The notes under the pieces were generated by a model. The model saw nothing but the letters and a program-made list of their open reading frames with translations. It made no database searches and was not told the DNA's origin. Shown piece after piece: positions 13,147-14,580 of a DNA stretch of 14,580 bases; the stretch's first letter is position 1, and the number at the start of each line of letters is the position of its first letter. Location of the stretch: contig JAOHFB010000016.1 of the NCBI GenBank assembly GCA_028097785.1, forward strand, positions 1 through 14,580, in the 5' to 3' direction. The position numbers and the translations under genes are program-made. Origin of the DNA: Candidatus Pelagibacter sp. Its GTDB lineage: Bacteria > Pseudomonadota > Alphaproteobacteria > Pelagibacterales > Pelagibacteraceae.

Positions 13147-14580
13147 ATGCTTTATAGTGTTATTGGAAACTATTCATTGCTTTTGGGGCTTTTTTTTGGA
13201 TTAGTTATTTTTTATTTTTCAGCAAAAAATTTTAGAAATGCAAAAATATTAGATACTAAAATTTTATCTTTTACATTTTTACAATTTTTTTTAGTTGTCA
13301 TTAGTTTTTTATGTCTAGTGTTATCATTTGTTGTATCTGATTTTAGTAACGAAACTGTTTTTAATAATTCACACACAACTAAACCTATTTTTTATAAAAT
13401 TGCTGGAACCTGGGGGAATCATGAAGGAAGCTTATTATTGTGGCTACTTGTTTTAACATTGTTTATCCTTATTTTTTTAGTGAAGACTAAAAATCAACCT
13501 ATTAAATATAGAATATTAACTTTAGTATTTCAGCAGATCATAATTGTAGGTTTTTTTGTTTTTTTGATAAAAACATCAAACCCATTTAATCATATTTATC
13601 CAGTGCCAACAGAAGGATTAGGTCTTAATCCAATACTGCAAGATCCAGCTCTAGTTATTCATCCACCTATTTTATATTTAGGATATGTTGGATCATCTAT
13701 AATTTTTTCCTCAGCTTTAGCTGCAACAAGTTTAAATCTAGTATCTAAAAAATGGGCGTCACACATAAAGAAATGGGTGTTAAGTTCATGGGTTTTTTTA
13801 ACATTAGGAATTTTATTAGGATCTATTTGGGCGTATTATGAATTAGGCTGGGGTGGCTTTTGGTTTTGGGATCCAGTTGAGAATGTTTCTTTAATGCCAT
13901 GGTTAGCATTAACAACACTTTTACATTGTGTTTTGGTTTTAGAAAAAAAATCAATCTTAACTTCTTGGGTAATAATTTTATCAATATCAACATTTGCTCT
14001 TAGTATGAGCGGTACATTTTTGGTAAGATCTGGGATTTTAAATTCTGTGCATACTTTTGCGAATGATCCAGAAAGAGGTTTATTTATTTTAATTTTTTTA
14101 TTTTCTTTAATTTTTCTTTCATTATTTATTTTTTTCTTTTTTCACAATCCTAGTAAAAATAACTCAAGCAGTTTTTCTTTTTTAAGCAAAGAGACAGCAA
14201 TAATAATTAATAATTGGTTTATGATGTACTTCTTATCTGTTGTTTTAATTGGTACTACTTATCCAATTTTTCTTGATGTTTTGTCATCCCAAAAAATATC
14301 TGTAGGACCTCCTTTCTATCACAAACTGATTATACCTTTTTTAATTCCCTTTTTGTTGATTATGGCGATTGGACCAAAGTTGAAATGGATTAAATCAAAC
14401 TTAGAAGATAAAATTTATTTAATTACACTGCTAGTGGTTTCAATTTTATTATCAATTTTAATTGTAAAAAATTTTAGCTCTAACTTTTTGATAAATACTA
14501 TTTTAATTTCGAGTGGTTTTTATTTGTTTTTTATTACTTTAAGAGATTTCTTTAGCAAAGGATTTAAAAATCTAGCACAA
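13147..14580 (+). CDS. ccmF: Cytochrome c haem lyase subunit CcmF, 3'-truncated by the window edge
   Basis: The reading frame is open from the ATG at 13147 to the window end: 478 residues of a protein that is usually about 650. CcmF takes haem from CcmE and, with CcmH/CcmI, attaches it to the CXXCH site of apocytochrome c. The visible part is a multi-spanning membrane protein with GTWGNHEGS (87-95), DPALVIHPPILYLGY (166-180), and the WWD-type haem domain WGGFWFWDPVENVSLMPW (235-252). SMSGTFLVRSGILNSVHTFA follows. The likely periplasmic haem-ligand histidines are among those in VIHPP and SVHTF. No frameshift is seen. It is the fourth gene of the ccm operon; ccmG/H/I would be expected downstream. 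Confidence 0.97.
   Translation, partial: MLYSVIGNYSLLLGLFFGLVIFYFSAKNFRNAKILDTKILSFTFLQFFLVVISFLCLVLSFVVSDFSNETVFNNSHTTKPIFYKIAGTWGNHEGSLLLWLLVLTLFILIFLVKTKNQPIKYRILTLVFQQIIIVGFFVFLIKTSNPFNHIYPVPTEGLGLNPILQDPALVIHPPILYLGYVGSSIIFSSALAATSLNLVSKKWASHIKKWVLSSWVFLTLGILLGSIWAYYELGWGGFWFWDPVENVSLMPWLALTTLLHCVLVLEKKSILTSWVIILSISTFALSMSGTFLVRSGILNSVHTFANDPERGLFILIFLFSLIFLSLFIFFFFHNPSKNNSSSFSFLSKETAIIINNWFMMYFLSVVLIGTTYPIFLDVLSSQKISVGPPFYHKLIIPFLIPFLLIMAIGPKLKWIKSNLEDKIYLITLLVVSILLSILIVKNFSSNFLINTILISSGFYLFFITLRDFFSKGFKNLAQ

Overview
This window is strongly AT-rich and very tightly packed, with most neighbouring genes separated by a few bases or overlapping. Its genes (an IalB-type periplasmic protein, a DUF2794 protein, YciB, HspQ, a 395-residue ArgG and the CcmCDEF cytochrome c maturation block) point to an alphaproteobacterium. 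The base composition and compaction fit a streamlined marine lineage such as SAR11 (Pelagibacterales). That taxon call is an inference from style and gene content; there is no rRNA in the window. I see no tRNA, rRNA, insertion sequence, CRISPR array or phage gene.

Left block (1-2888, + strand): the 3' part of a bacterial cryptochrome/(6-4) photolyase-type gene, then a 40-residue four-cysteine DUF2256 protein, a YqaA-type membrane protein, a class I glutamine amidotransferase and a GNAT acetyltransferase. They overlap or nearly touch, so they look like one transcription unit. The GNAT gene runs 63 bases into the end of a convergent Fe(II)/2-oxoglutarate oxygenase-like gene (2826-3806, - strand). 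A small membrane protein (3866-4087, +) is divergent from the oxygenase.

Middle block (4084-9477, - strand): read in transcription order it is aldo/keto reductase, IalB-like secreted protein, argininosuccinate synthase (argG), FrnE-type DsbA-fold protein, an unknown membrane protein, a PsiE-like membrane protein, and a second photolyase-family protein. The second photolyase has an unusual domain order. Its FAD-binding helical domain is at the N-terminus, and the C-terminal 130 or so residues look like the alpha/beta (antenna) domain that normally comes first, so the protein may be circularly permuted.

Right block: a Bax-inhibitor-1 family protein (9561-10322, +), then DUF2794 and yciB on the - strand, then hspQ (+) and the start of a c-type cytochrome maturation operon (ccmC, ccmD, ccmE, ccmF, with ccmF cut by the window end). 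CcmC, CcmD, CcmE and CcmF handle haem delivery and ligation to apocytochrome c; ccmA and ccmB are not in the window.

The most notable points are two photolyase-family proteins of non-standard form, one apparently without the iron-sulfur cluster cysteines and one apparently domain-permuted. Others are the DUF2256 gene wedged between photolyase and YqaA, a long-range RNA hairpin upstream of ccmC, and promoter-like sequences placed so close to start codons that several transcripts may be leaderless.
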